From positions 1 through 15,291 of the forward strand of contig JBAUHN010000476.1 of NCBI GenBank assembly GCA_049680295.1: a stretch of 15,291 nt of DNA. The letters run 5' to 3'. The notes under the pieces were generated by a model. The model was not told the origin of the DNA. It searched no databases and saw only the letters and a list, made by a program, of their open reading frames with translations. Below, piece by piece: positions 8,053 to 15,291 of this stretch. Within the stretch, counting starts at the first letter, position 1. The number at the start of each line of letters is the position of its first letter. Made by a program: the position numbers and the translations under genes. Source of the stretch: JBAUHN01 sp049680295. GTDB taxonomy: Bacteria > Pseudomonadota > Alphaproteobacteria > Rhodobacterales > Rhodobacteraceae.

Positions 8053-8077
8053 GTGTTTCAGGGTTGACGTGAAACGC
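8053..8077. terminator. Possible hairpin between convergent hflX and rluE
   Basis: GTGTTTCA (8053-8060) pairs with TGAAACGC (8070-8077), eight pairs including one wobble, around a 9-base loop. It fills the 31-base gap between two convergent genes, where a bidirectional terminator is expected. There is no T tract on either side, so intrinsic termination is doubtful. Confidence 0.25.
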
Positions 8078-8078
8078 T

Positions 8079-8642
8079 CTAAGGTGCGTCCGCGCTGGCG
8101 TAGCGCCATGCCCCCGGCGCCAGTTGGTTCAGTGCCCAACCGCCAATCTGCACCCGGATCAGACGCAATGTCGGCAGGCCGACATGCGCCGTCATACGCC
8201 GCACCTGACGGTTGCGCCCTTCGGTTATGGTGATGCGCAGCCAGGCATCCGGCACCGTTTTGCGAAACCGCACCGGCGGATCGCGGGGCCACAATGGATC
8301 GGGCGCGTCGATCTGATCGACTTTGGCGGCGGCCGTTTTGCCATCTTTCAGCACCACGCCCGCGCGTAGCTGCCCCAAGGCGGACGCGTCCGGCACCCCT
8401 TCGACCTGCACAAGGTAGGTTTTGGGGCGTTTGTATTTGGGATGCGAAATTCTGGCTTGCAACGCGCCATCATCTGTCAAAACCATCAACCCTTCGCTGT
8501 CACGGTCAAGCCGACCTGCCGGGTAAACGCGGGGAATATCGATGTATTTTGACAATGTGGGTCGGGTGGATCCGGCAGTGCCCTTATCGGTGAACTGCGA
8601 CAACACGCCGTATGGTTTATGGAACAGCAAAACCTGCGCCAT
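8079..8642 (-). CDS. rluE: RluE-like 23S rRNA pseudouridine synthase
   Basis: RsuA/RluB/E/F-family enzyme that isomerises uridine to pseudouridine in rRNA. E. coli RluE modifies U2457 of 23S rRNA. It has 187 aa with no S4 domain, as in RluE. The N-terminal HKPYGVLSQF leads to motif II GRLDRDSEGLMVLTDDG with catalytic Asp46. Later come KTYLVQVEGVP and the C-terminal GRNRQVRRMTAHVGLPTLR, both very close to E. coli RluE as I remember it. The WPRDPPVRFRK segment is also RluE-like rather than RsuA-like, which supports the symbol. The ATG (8640-8642) lies 3 bases after the stop of the acylase gene, so the two are co-transcribed and probably coupled. Position-specific activity cannot be proven from sequence. 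Confidence 0.88.
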   Translation of the reverse strand: MAQVLLFHKPYGVLSQFTDKGTAGSTRPTLSKYIDIPRVYPAGRLDRDSEGLMVLTDDGALQARISHPKYKRPKTYLVQVEGVPDASALGQLRAGVVLKDGKTAAAKVDQIDAPDPLWPRDPPVRFRKTVPDAWLRITITEGRNRQVRRMTAHVGLPTLRLIRVQIGGWALNQLAPGAWRYASADAP

Positions 8643-8645
8643 GCG

Positions 8646-11111
8646 CTAGTTGGCCGGGGTCAGGTTGGTAACCCCGACAGATGCCGCCCGTGCGAGGTTT
8701 GTATCCAGTGACATCGGAATAAATTCGCCGCGTCGCCAAAGTTGTGCCAAATCGTCGTAGTGCCGCGACAGGAAATGCCCCGATTGCCCGGTGGATGTGA
8801 CAAAGACCGAACTGTCAGGATCGGCAAAATCATAGACACCGCGATATCCCGCACCATGCACATTGTTGAAAGGATCAGGATCGCTGCCTTTTGTCAGCCC
8901 ACGCAGCAGCGTGTCATCGCCACCGCTGGTGGATTGGCGAATATTGACAAAGTAGCGCAACAAGGGGGCCTCGCCCAGAACCGGGTGGTCATGGGTAGCC
9001 TGATGCGCGTCGCCCCAACGCAGCGATTCCAACGCGGGTCCCCATGTTTCATTGATCCAAAGCAACGCGTCATCCAACGCCAGCCGTGCCATATCGGCGC
9101 AGGTTTCGATAGGGTCGGACTGCAAAACATCGCACCAGACCGACGCCCCATCAACATCGCGAAAGGCACGTTCAATAAAAAGCGGCTCAATATGGTTGAA
9201 TTCCTGCGCCAGTGGGCCCAATTCATCCTGGATCAGCCGGGATTGCAGACTACGTAACCATGCCGCATAGATCAGCGGTTCGGGCAGATGTTCATTCATC
9301 TCACCGCTCCACCCGGCAAGCAGTGTCAAAGCACGCTGGCGTTGACGCTCGGCCGTGCCTTCCGCTGCGGCCTCTCCGGTGAACCACAACTCTGCGCCAA
9401 TCAGCGGCAGCAGCGACCGCGCGGTAAAGCTGACCGTATCCAGCTGCGCCTCGATAAAGCTGTCGCGGGTGTGGACCTGTCGGTTCTGCATCAGCCGTTG
9501 CCAGCGTTGTATCCGCTGCGTGTCACCCCATTTGAATGACACATGATTGGGAAAAGGGCGATCGACGGTTTTGTTGTTGGTATTGCCCAAAATACCACCC
9601 GCTGGTGATACAAATTCAGGGTTTGACGCATAGGGCATGCGGCCCTGCCAGCGGTTTTCGACCCGCCATCCCTGCGACGGCATGCGCCCCTGACTTTGGT
9701 GTTTGGCGTCTCGGCGCGGCAGAAAACCGATGGTTTTCATGGCAATGGTCTGATGATCCACCAAGGTCAGGTTTTGCGATGGTGACAAATAGTCTTCGCC
9801 GGCAGTTATGGCCTCTTGCACGGTTTTGGCGCGCATAATGCCCATTGCCGCACTGAGCGAGGTGTCGCGGCCACTCAGCGCAGTCCAGGAAACAGAAGCA
9901 ACACTGCCAGACGGGGTGATGTCGGCCAGATCATAGTCGCTGCCGGGCAGAACCGGACCATTATCGGTCCAGCGCAGGGTGATCGTGATCGGATCGGCAT
10001 CTTTGATGTTAATGATAGAGCCGCGTGTCTCAAAGCTCTTGAACCCGTCCGGAGTGCGATATTCTTCTGGGTTATCGGGGTTCAGTTCCTCGATAAAGAT
10101 GTCCTGATCATCCACATAGGCCGAGGTAATGCCCCAACCCAATTCGGCGCTGCGCCCTGTCAGCACAACGGGAATGCCCGGAATGGTGCCGCCGATGACA
10201 TCGCCCGATGTCAGACCCAGTCTGGCAAGATACCAAACCGACGGGGCGGTAAATCCAAGGTGGGGATCATTGGCCAGCAACGTGCCCCCAGATGCCGAAC
10301 GCGAAGGTGCTGCGGCCCATGCATTTGAAGCCCCGGCAAAAGGGCGGGCCATGACCGGTGACAGCGGGTCGTTCGGTCCGGGCGGCGAATAGGCCAAATG
10401 CGTGGCACCGGGGATCAGCGCGGAATATTCCGGTAAGGCGGCAACCCCCGACCCCGGCGCATCGGGCAGGATATCTGTCAGACGCGTGGCATCGGGCAGG
10501 GCCAATGACACCTGCGCACGCAGCACTTCTTCTTTCAGGTGTCCCGACAATTGCAACGCCATCAGTTTTATGATGGCTAGACTGTCAGCGGGTCGCCAGG
10601 GGGCCACCGGGGCACCAAAGACAAACATTTCGGGCGCGCCGCGCCCCAAGGCCTGCACATTGACCTGATCCAGACGCGCGTTCACCCCGGCGGAATAGGC
10701 TTTGAGCGCTGCAAGCGTCGCGGCATCCTGCACTTCAAGTGACGCCACAGCACGCGGGTAAAGGTCAAACCGGCGCAACAATTTGTCAATGGGCAAGGTC
10801 CGCGCGCCGAAAAGCTCGGACAGGCGGCCCTGAACGGTGCGTCGCAGCATTGTCATTTGCCACAATCTGTCCTGCGCATGCACATAGCCGAGACCAAAAA
10901 ACACATCCCTGTCTACGGTGCTGAAAATATGTGGCACATTGGCATTGTCGCGCACAATTTCTACCGGCGCGGTCAGACCGCGCACCGAAAGGTCAGCGTC
11001 ATAATCAGGCAGCGACCGCGACGCGAGGTAATAGACGATGCCGATACCCAGCAGGCTGAGCAAGATCATCCCGCCGGTGATCCGAAGCAACCATCGAAAC
11101 ACAAGTGCCAT
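8646..11111 (-). CDS. Penicillin-acylase-family Ntn hydrolase, membrane-anchored
   Basis: Member of the penicillin/cephalosporin/AHL acylase family (peptidase S45), 821 aa. It is made as one chain and normally cleaves itself into alpha and beta subunits. An N-terminal hydrophobic helix (about 14-30, GGMILLSLLGIGIVYYL) is followed directly by SRSLPDYDADL, so the enzyme is exported and probably stays anchored. Alpha region: VPHIFSTVDRDVFFGLGYVHAQDRLWQM (50s-80s) is typical of the family. The self-cleavage site is AGASNAW, with Ser262 as the new N-terminal nucleophile. The beta region has LLANDPHLGF, GIPVVLTGRSAELGWGIT, and near the C-terminus HGAGYRGVYDF and GQSGHFLS. AAAGGA (11117-11122) precedes the ATG. 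Substrate is unknown: beta-lactam, N-acyl-homoserine lactone or another amide are all possible. It is upstream of, and nearly abutting, the rluE-like gene. Confidence 0.9.
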   Translation of the reverse strand: MALVFRWLLRITGGMILLSLLGIGIVYYLASRSLPDYDADLSVRGLTAPVEIVRDNANVPHIFSTVDRDVFFGLGYVHAQDRLWQMTMLRRTVQGRLSELFGARTLPIDKLLRRFDLYPRAVASLEVQDAATLAALKAYSAGVNARLDQVNVQALGRGAPEMFVFGAPVAPWRPADSLAIIKLMALQLSGHLKEEVLRAQVSLALPDATRLTDILPDAPGSGVAALPEYSALIPGATHLAYSPPGPNDPLSPVMARPFAGASNAWAAAPSRSASGGTLLANDPHLGFTAPSVWYLARLGLTSGDVIGGTIPGIPVVLTGRSAELGWGITSAYVDDQDIFIEELNPDNPEEYRTPDGFKSFETRGSIINIKDADPITITLRWTDNGPVLPGSDYDLADITPSGSVASVSWTALSGRDTSLSAAMGIMRAKTVQEAITAGEDYLSPSQNLTLVDHQTIAMKTIGFLPRRDAKHQSQGRMPSQGWRVENRWQGRMPYASNPEFVSPAGGILGNTNNKTVDRPFPNHVSFKWGDTQRIQRWQRLMQNRQVHTRDSFIEAQLDTVSFTARSLLPLIGAELWFTGEAAAEGTAERQRQRALTLLAGWSGEMNEHLPEPLIYAAWLRSLQSRLIQDELGPLAQEFNHIEPLFIERAFRDVDGASVWCDVLQSDPIETCADMARLALDDALLWINETWGPALESLRWGDAHQATHDHPVLGEAPLLRYFVNIRQSTSGGDDTLLRGLTKGSDPDPFNNVHGAGYRGVYDFADPDSSVFVTSTGQSGHFLSRHYDDLAQLWRRGEFIPMSLDTNLARAASVGVTNLTPAN

Positions 11112-11116
11112 GCTGA

Positions 11117-11122
11117 TCCTTT
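11117..11122 (-). promoter_or_regulatory. Ribosome binding site of the acylase gene
   Basis: AAAGGA on the minus strand, 5 bases before the ATG at 11109-11111. The rest of the gap back to the SYLF-gene terminator (11123-11334) must hold the acylase promoter. I see a TTGACG there but no acceptable -10 at the right distance. Confidence 0.55.
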
Positions 11123-11334
11123 GTTGTCTTGGTTCAGAGTAACCGACCTTTGGGCCAAGACTGTTAGGTCGTCAAACCCTCTAACGCAACACTGAATATA
11201 TGCGCAAGATCGCACGGCCAAACCGGCAATTTCTGGAACCGGGCGGTGGGCGTTGAAACACATATCGCCGGACCGCGCGTTTTCAGGCGATGCGATCGTG
11301 ATTTCAGGTTGAATGCGGATGCTGAAAAGCACAC

Positions 11335-11360
11335 AAAAAAAGCCCCACCAGGGGGCTTTT
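11335..11360 (-). terminator. Strong intrinsic terminator behind the SYLF lipoprotein gene
   Basis: AAAAGCCCC (11338-11346) pairs with GGGGCTTTT (11352-11360) around a 5-base loop. On the minus strand the stem is followed by a seven-T run (11335-11341 read in reverse). It lies 34 bases after the stop of the SYLF gene and isolates it from the acylase gene. T-rich sequence also follows on the plus strand, so it could act in both directions. Confidence 0.85.
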
Positions 11361-11394
11361 ATTCTTTTGCGTGATCAGACGTGTAAACCTTTGC

Positions 11395-11964
11395 TTACGG
11401 AATAATTCGATTGTATTTGGTGCCTTGCAGCGTCGCGCCGATTTGCAGGCCCGCGCGGCCAAATACGACGGCCAGAACCGGGGACAGCACGGTTGTGGTA
11501 TCCGCACTTACGCCGTCGCCCTGGTCAGAGATTACATATTGCAAATCACCGCCCGCGGCCCAACCGGGCGAGGCGCGGAATTCGGTTAACGCTTCTTCGG
11601 TCATGAAAAACAAAACATGCGCATATTGCTGTGCGCCGATTTGCAGACCACCGGTCAATTTGGTGGTGGAATAGTAATCGACCGTTACACCGTTGACCCG
11701 CAGCGCGCCGCGGCCGTATGCGCCGCCAAAACCAAAGCCTGCTTCGGTCACCAGCGGCATGACCAACATGCCATTTGCCTTGGCAGCCAGATTTTCGGTG
11801 TTGGGAAAGCTGCTGTACATCTGCGACAATGTCGCATCGACGCGCGCATCAATGGTAGGGCCGCCGCGGCTACCGATACCGTTGCCACATGCGGCTGTCA
11901 TACCGACAGATGCCAACGCACCAGCCGTGAAAAGACGCCGCGAAAAGACTGTCTGATTGCTCAT
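11395..11964 (-). CDS. SYLF (Ysc84-like) domain lipoprotein
   Basis: Exported protein of 189 aa with a lipid-binding SYLF/DUF500 domain. The N-terminus MSNQTVFSRRLFTAGALASVGMTAAC has a twin-arginine pair (SRRLF) before a hydrophobic stretch, and a Cys26 in an imperfect lipobox (TAAC), so it is probably a Tat- or Sec-exported lipoprotein. The SYLF domain runs from about residue 38 to the end. It includes AKANGMLVMPLVTEAGFGFGG, a YSTTKLTGGLQIGAQ segment, and the C-terminal AVVFGRAGLQIGATLQGTKYN, the family's glycine-rich signature. In bacteria these proteins are poorly understood; some bind phosphoinositide-like or other anionic lipids. The gene lies 104 bases downstream of hemB in the same direction and ends at a strong terminator. 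It may be read from hemB or from its own promoter in 11965-12068, where I see no clear promoter. Confidence 0.88.
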   Translation of the reverse strand: MSNQTVFSRRLFTAGALASVGMTAACGNGIGSRGGPTIDARVDATLSQMYSSFPNTENLAAKANGMLVMPLVTEAGFGFGGAYGRGALRVNGVTVDYYSTTKLTGGLQIGAQQYAHVLFFMTEEALTEFRASPGWAAGGDLQYVISDQGDGVSADTTTVLSPVLAVVFGRAGLQIGATLQGTKYNRIIP

Positions 11965-12068
11965 AAGATTTGCCTGTTATTGTTGCCTGAATGCCGGTTA
12001 TTCCAGCTTATGCGCAAACATACGCCGATTGTGCGCTGATGTCACCTTAAACTGCGTTTTCAGGCGTA

Positions 12069-13073
12069 TTATTGCTGGGCGTTCATCAATCGCGCAGCGG
12101 CGGGGGCAAAGTAGGTCAAAATGCCATCACATCCTGCGCGTTTGAACGCCATCAGGCTTTCCATCATCACTGTATCGCCGTCGACCCAGCCGTTTTCGGC
12201 GGCGGCCATAATCATCGCGTATTCGCCCGACACCTGATAGGCAAATGTCGGCGCGCCAAATTCCCGCTTTGCGGCCGCACAAATATCAAGATACGGCATC
12301 CCCGGTTTGACCATAACCATGTCGGCGCCTTCGCTCAGGTCACGCTCGATCAGGCGCAGGGACTCATCGGCATTACCCGGATCCATCTGATAGGTTTTCT
12401 TGTCGCCACTCAAAGCACCGGACGCGCCGACCGCATCGCGGAAGGGTCCGTAAAACCCGCTGGCATATTTGGCAGAATAGCTTAGCAGAATGACATTCTG
12501 ATGCCCGGCTTTTTCCAAAGCATGGCGTATCGCCCCAATGCGGCCATCCATCATATCCGACGGACCAATGATATCCGCGCCCGCATCCGCCTGCGCCAGC
12601 GCCATCCGTACCAGCGCGTCGACGGTGCGGTCGTTCACGATCTCGGTCTCTTCTACAAATCCATCGTGGCCATTGATGTTATAGGGATCAAGCGCCACAT
12701 CGGTCATCACTGCGATTTTCGGAACGGCGGCCTTGATCGCGCGGGTGGCGCGGTTTGACAGATTATCCGGGTTCCAGGCCTCGGCGCAGTCTTCGGTGCG
12801 GTCGGATTGTTCGGTGTAGGGAAACAGGCAAATTGCACGAATGCCCAGATCAGCGGCCTCTTGGGTGGCGTTAACAATCTGATCCACACTGCGCCGGAAC
12901 ACACCTGGCATTGAGGGCACAGGTTCAATGATATCTTCGCCCGCACGCACAAAAAGCGGCCAGATCAGATCATCAACGCTCAGCGTATTTTGTCGCACCA
13001 GCGCGCGAATGGCGGGCGACTGACGGGTGCGACGCAGACGTGTGGCGGGAAATGGGGCTTGGCTGGGGCGCAT
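12069..13073 (-). CDS. hemB: HemB, delta-aminolevulinic acid dehydratase (porphobilinogen synthase)
   Basis: Condenses two 5-aminolevulinate molecules to porphobilinogen in haem, (bacterio)chlorophyll and cobalamin synthesis; cytoplasmic octamer, EC 4.2.1.24. It has 334 aa. The two active-site lysines are K202 (SYSAKYASGFYGPFR) and the Schiff-base K256 (MVKPGMPYLD). The metal-site segment reads DVALDPYNINGHDG (125-138). Ala127, Asp129 and Asp137 stand where zinc-type enzymes have three Cys, so this should be a magnesium/potassium-dependent type rather than a zinc enzyme. That is usual for alphaproteobacteria. The start at 13071-13073 gives MRPSQAPFPATRLRRTR, a normal N-terminus. It diverges from the membrane-protein gene at 13197, sharing a 123-base promoter region with an inverted repeat. 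Confidence 0.96.
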   Translation of the reverse strand: MRPSQAPFPATRLRRTRQSPAIRALVRQNTLSVDDLIWPLFVRAGEDIIEPVPSMPGVFRRSVDQIVNATQEAADLGIRAICLFPYTEQSDRTEDCAEAWNPDNLSNRATRAIKAAVPKIAVMTDVALDPYNINGHDGFVEETEIVNDRTVDALVRMALAQADAGADIIGPSDMMDGRIGAIRHALEKAGHQNVILLSYSAKYASGFYGPFRDAVGASGALSGDKKTYQMDPGNADESLRLIERDLSEGADMVMVKPGMPYLDICAAAKREFGAPTFAYQVSGEYAMIMAAAENGWVDGDTVMMESLMAFKRAGCDGILTYFAPAAARLMNAQQ

Positions 13074-13101
13074 TTGACGTGACCTTTATTTGACACAGTC
13101 A

Positions 13102-13128
13102 GGCTTGCCACGGTTTTTTGCGCAAGCC
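13102..13128. promoter_or_regulatory. Operator-like inverted repeat in the hemB divergent region
   Basis: GGCTTGC (13102-13108) and GCAAGCC (13122-13128) form a perfect 7-base inverted repeat with a 13-base spacer containing a T6 run. It lies midway between the hemB start and the TTG of the membrane protein gene. A plus-strand TTGACA at 13090-13095 is nearby but has no good -10. It could be an operator or a chance hairpin. Confidence 0.35.
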
Positions 13129-13196
13129 AAGGGTAGGAATCGCGGCAAACCCGCCTTATGAGAGGCAAAGATCAATCAATATAAGAAGCGGCGACG

Positions 13197-13724
13197 TTGG
13201 ACTGGTACCAAAGTATTTTCGAACTGATAGATATGCGGAGCTTTTCGAACCTGTGGTTCTGGATTGCTTTGGCGGTTGTCTGGTCAACGACAAGTCATTG
13301 GGTTTTGGGTGTGCCATATGATCTTGTTTTGCGCGCGCGCAGAAACGGCGGCCAGGCCGAGGCCGATCTGGAAGACCTGGTGCGCATCAATACCAATCGC
13401 CTGCTCTATATCGGGCGGGTGTCCGGTCTTTGGATGCTGGGTTTCGTGTGCTTTATCCTGACGACATTGGCGATTTTGGGCCTGTATTACCGGATCGAGA
13501 TCGCACAAGCGTTGTTCTTGCTGGGCTTTCCCATGTCGCTTGTCGGTCTTCTCAGCATATCAACGGCGCGGCTTATTCAGGAACAGGACCTGAAGGGCGA
13601 TGCATTGCGGCGGCGGCTGACGCGGCACCGGGTCTATGTGCAGATCATCGGCATGATTTCGATTTTCGTGACTGCCCTGTGGGGTATGTACCAAAACCTG
13701 CAACTTGGGCCGTTCGGCGGTTGA
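13197..13724 (+). CDS. Four-helix membrane protein of Rhodobacteraceae, unknown function
   Basis: Predicted inner-membrane protein of 175 aa. Four hydrophobic segments: about 18-40 (NLWFWIALAVVWSTTSHWV), 70-98 (SGLWMLGFVCFILTTLAIL), 102-121 (AQALFLLGFPMSLVGLLSI) and 145-166 (VQIIGMISIFVTALWGMY). Two charged loops lie between them: RARRNGGQAEADLEDLVRINTNR after helix 1, and RLIQEQDLKGDALRRRLTRHR before helix 4. As I recall, close relatives occur next to mfd in many roseobacters and are sometimes labelled 'component of SufBCD complex'. Nothing in the sequence supports an iron-sulfur role. The start is the TTG at 13197, because the next upstream in-frame codons contain a TAA at 13182. An ATG at 13233 is the alternative but would remove the conserved-looking MDWYQSIFELID, and it has no ribosome binding site. 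The mfd ATG follows 33 bases after the stop. Confidence 0.8.
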   Translation: MDWYQSIFELIDMRSFSNLWFWIALAVVWSTTSHWVLGVPYDLVLRARRNGGQAEADLEDLVRINTNRLLYIGRVSGLWMLGFVCFILTTLAILGLYYRIEIAQALFLLGFPMSLVGLLSISTARLIQEQDLKGDALRRRLTRHRVYVQIIGMISIFVTALWGMYQNLQLGPFGG

Positions 13725-13757
13725 CACGCGCTGTGTCTGCCCCAACTGAATCGGCCC

Positions 13758-15291
13758 ATGGCTGATCAAACCCATATCACTGTTTCAGGCGTGCCCGAAG
13801 GGTTCGACGGATCGTTTCTGCTGTCGGAGCTGGCGCGCCAGGGCCGGCCCATCGTGCATATTGCGCGGGACGACAAACGCATGGCCGCGATGCGCGACAC
13901 ATTGCGGTTTTTCGCATCCGATGTGCCGGTGTTCCTGTTTCCCGGATGGGATTGTCTGCCCTATGACCGGGTGTCGCCCAATGCCGATATCTCGGCGCAA
14001 CGCATGGCGACGCTTGCCGCCTTGGTGCACGGGATGCCCGATCGGTTTATCCTGCTGACCAGCGTAAATGCCGCCAGCCAGCGCATTCCGGCGCGGTCCA
14101 TCCTGCGCGATGCCGCGTTTTCCGCCCGTGTCGGCGACCGGGTGGACGAGGCCGCGTTGCGTGGATTTCTGGTGCGAATGGGGTTCAGCCAAAGCCCAAC
14201 AGTGATGGAACCGGGCGATTACGCAATCCGGGGCGGGATTATCGACATCTTTCCCCCCGGCGATCTTGGTCCGGTACGGCTGGATCTGTTTGGCGATACG
14301 CTGGACGGCGCGCGCCGATTTGACGCGGCCACACAACGCACCACCGAAAAACTGGATGTGATCGAACTGGCGCCGGTGTCCGAGGTAATATTGGACGAGG
14401 CCGCAATCACCCGGTTTCGGCAAAATTACCGCATCGAATTTGGCGCGGCTGGCACCGATGATCCCTTGTACGAGGCGATCAGCGCCGGGCGCAAACACCA
14501 GGGCGCTGAACATTGGCTGCCGCTGTTTCACGAAACCCTTGAGACGCTGTTTGACTATCTGCCCGAGGCCACAATCAGCCTGGATGATCAGGTCACGCCG
14601 ACCCGTCTGGCGCGCTGGGACAGCATTGCCGATCAATATGAAACCCGCCGTCTGGCGATGGCCAACCGGTCAAAAATGGACAGCGTTTATAAGCCCGCAG
14701 CGCCCGAAGGCTTGTATCTGGACGATGCGGCATGGAACGGCGCACTGGCGAACCGCCGTGTTTTACAACTAGCGGCATTGCCGCAGGCGACGGGTCTTGG
14801 CGTGACAGATGCGGGTGGTCGCATCGGGCGCAATTTCTCGCCCGAGCGCCAGTTGGAAAACGTCAGTCTTTTCGGGGCCTTGGCAGATCATATCCAGGTC
14901 AAGATGGAAACCGGCCCGGTTCTGATCGCCAGCTATTCCGAGGGCGCGCGCGAACGCCTGTCCGGGCTGATCGAAGACGAAGGCCTGTCAGGTGCGGTCC
15001 CGGTGCCGAATGCCAAACGCATTGGAAAACGCGGCCTTCATCTGGCGGTTTGGGCGCTTGAACATGGCTTTGAGAGCGACGGCCTGACAGTGATATCGGA
15101 ACAGGACGTTCTGGGCGACCGGCTGATCCGCAGCACCAAAAAACGGCGTCGCGCCGAGAATTTCCTGACTGAAACGCAATCGCTGACACCGGGCGATCTG
15201 ATTGTGCATGTGGACCACGGTATCGGGCGCTATATGGGACTTGAGGTGATCACGGCCGCAGGGGCGGCGCATGAGTGTATTGCACTTGAAT
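13758..15291 (+). CDS. mfd: Mfd, transcription-repair coupling factor (3' end missing)
   Basis: ATP-dependent translocase that removes RNA polymerase stalled at DNA lesions and recruits UvrA. The frame is open from the ATG at 13758 through the window end: 511 complete codons of a protein that is usually about 1,150 aa. The visible part holds the UvrB-like N-terminal module with FPGWDCLPYDRVSPN (about 60-75), followed by the conserved EPGDYAIRGGIIDIFPPG (151-168) of the UvrB-homology region that includes the UvrA contact. Then come the linker domain D3 and the beginning of the RNA polymerase interaction domain, PGDLIVHVDHGIGRYMGLE (from about residue 477). The helicase/translocase motors and their Walker boxes lie beyond the window. 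No good Shine-Dalgarno precedes the ATG. The gene follows the membrane protein by 33 bases on the same strand, so they are probably co-transcribed. Confidence 0.96.
   Translation, partial: MADQTHITVSGVPEGFDGSFLLSELARQGRPIVHIARDDKRMAAMRDTLRFFASDVPVFLFPGWDCLPYDRVSPNADISAQRMATLAALVHGMPDRFILLTSVNAASQRIPARSILRDAAFSARVGDRVDEAALRGFLVRMGFSQSPTVMEPGDYAIRGGIIDIFPPGDLGPVRLDLFGDTLDGARRFDAATQRTTEKLDVIELAPVSEVILDEAAITRFRQNYRIEFGAAGTDDPLYEAISAGRKHQGAEHWLPLFHETLETLFDYLPEATISLDDQVTPTRLARWDSIADQYETRRLAMANRSKMDSVYKPAAPEGLYLDDAAWNGALANRRVLQLAALPQATGLGVTDAGGRIGRNFSPERQLENVSLFGALADHIQVKMETGPVLIASYSEGARERLSGLIEDEGLSGAVPVPNAKRIGKRGLHLAVWALEHGFESDGLTVISEQDVLGDRLIRSTKKRRRAENFLTETQSLTPGDLIVHVDHGIGRYMGLEVITAAGAAHECIALE

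Noticed and set aside
12012..12036. GCGCA/TGCGC dyad between hemB and the SYLF gene as a terminator or operator
   Set aside because: The stem is five pairs with a 15-base loop and no T tract. A longer dyad ATACGCC/GGCGTAT (12020-12026, 12063-12069) has a 36-base loop. Neither stands out from chance.
13723..13737. GACAC/GTGTC hairpin between the membrane protein and mfd as a terminator
   Set aside because: It is a five-pair stem that overlaps the stop codon and has no T tract. It is more likely chance within an operon.
1..15291. Mobile element, phage, CRISPR or defence island
   Set aside because: There are no transposase, integrase, spaced repeats or compositional breaks. All genes but two small envelope proteins are core alphaproteobacterial functions in familiar order.

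Overview
The window looks like an ordinary stretch of chromosome from an alphaproteobacterium of the Rhodobacteraceae (Roseobacter/Rhodobacter group). The case rests on gene order and protein type. The order is ntrY-ntrX, then trkA-trkH, hfq and hflX. Hfq is the short alphaproteobacterial form. HemB carries Asp rather than Cys in its metal-site segment. A small four-helix membrane protein of a kind seen next to mfd in this family lies directly upstream of mfd. The DNA is moderately GC-rich throughout, the genes are tightly packed, and I see no insertion sequence, phage gene, tRNA, rRNA or CRISPR array.

Layout, left to right. Positions 2-2754 (+) hold the end of the sensor kinase NtrY, with its 5' part off the window, and the response regulator NtrX, joined by an ATGA overlap. 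A small lipoprotein gene lies on the minus strand at 2775-3245. It converges on ntrX and diverges from trkA. Positions 3445-6381 (+) encode the potassium uptake pair TrkA (NAD-binding regulator) and TrkH (membrane channel), closed by a clear intrinsic terminator at 6395-6419. Positions 6513-8047 (+) hold hfq and the GTPase hflX, which starts on a TTG overlapping the hfq stop.

From 8079 to 13073 everything is on the minus strand. In transcription order this is hemB (haem synthesis), a SYLF-domain lipoprotein with a strong terminator behind it, a large membrane-anchored penicillin-acylase-type Ntn hydrolase, and an RluE-like 23S rRNA pseudouridine synthase only 3 bases downstream of the acylase. 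At 13074-13196 the direction switches back to plus, for the small membrane protein (TTG start, 13197-13724) and the start of mfd (13758 to the window end), the transcription-repair coupling factor.

Functionally the left half is a regulatory and homeostasis block: redox or nitrogen signalling by NtrYX, potassium uptake, and RNA regulation with stress GTPase by Hfq and HflX. The right half is housekeeping (haem, rRNA modification, DNA repair) with two accessory envelope proteins. No intergenic gap exceeds about 225 bases.

I did not find a convincing new system. The points most worth a second look are the acylase/pseudouridine synthase pair, the NtrX protein without a GAFTGA loop, and two uncharacterised envelope proteins.
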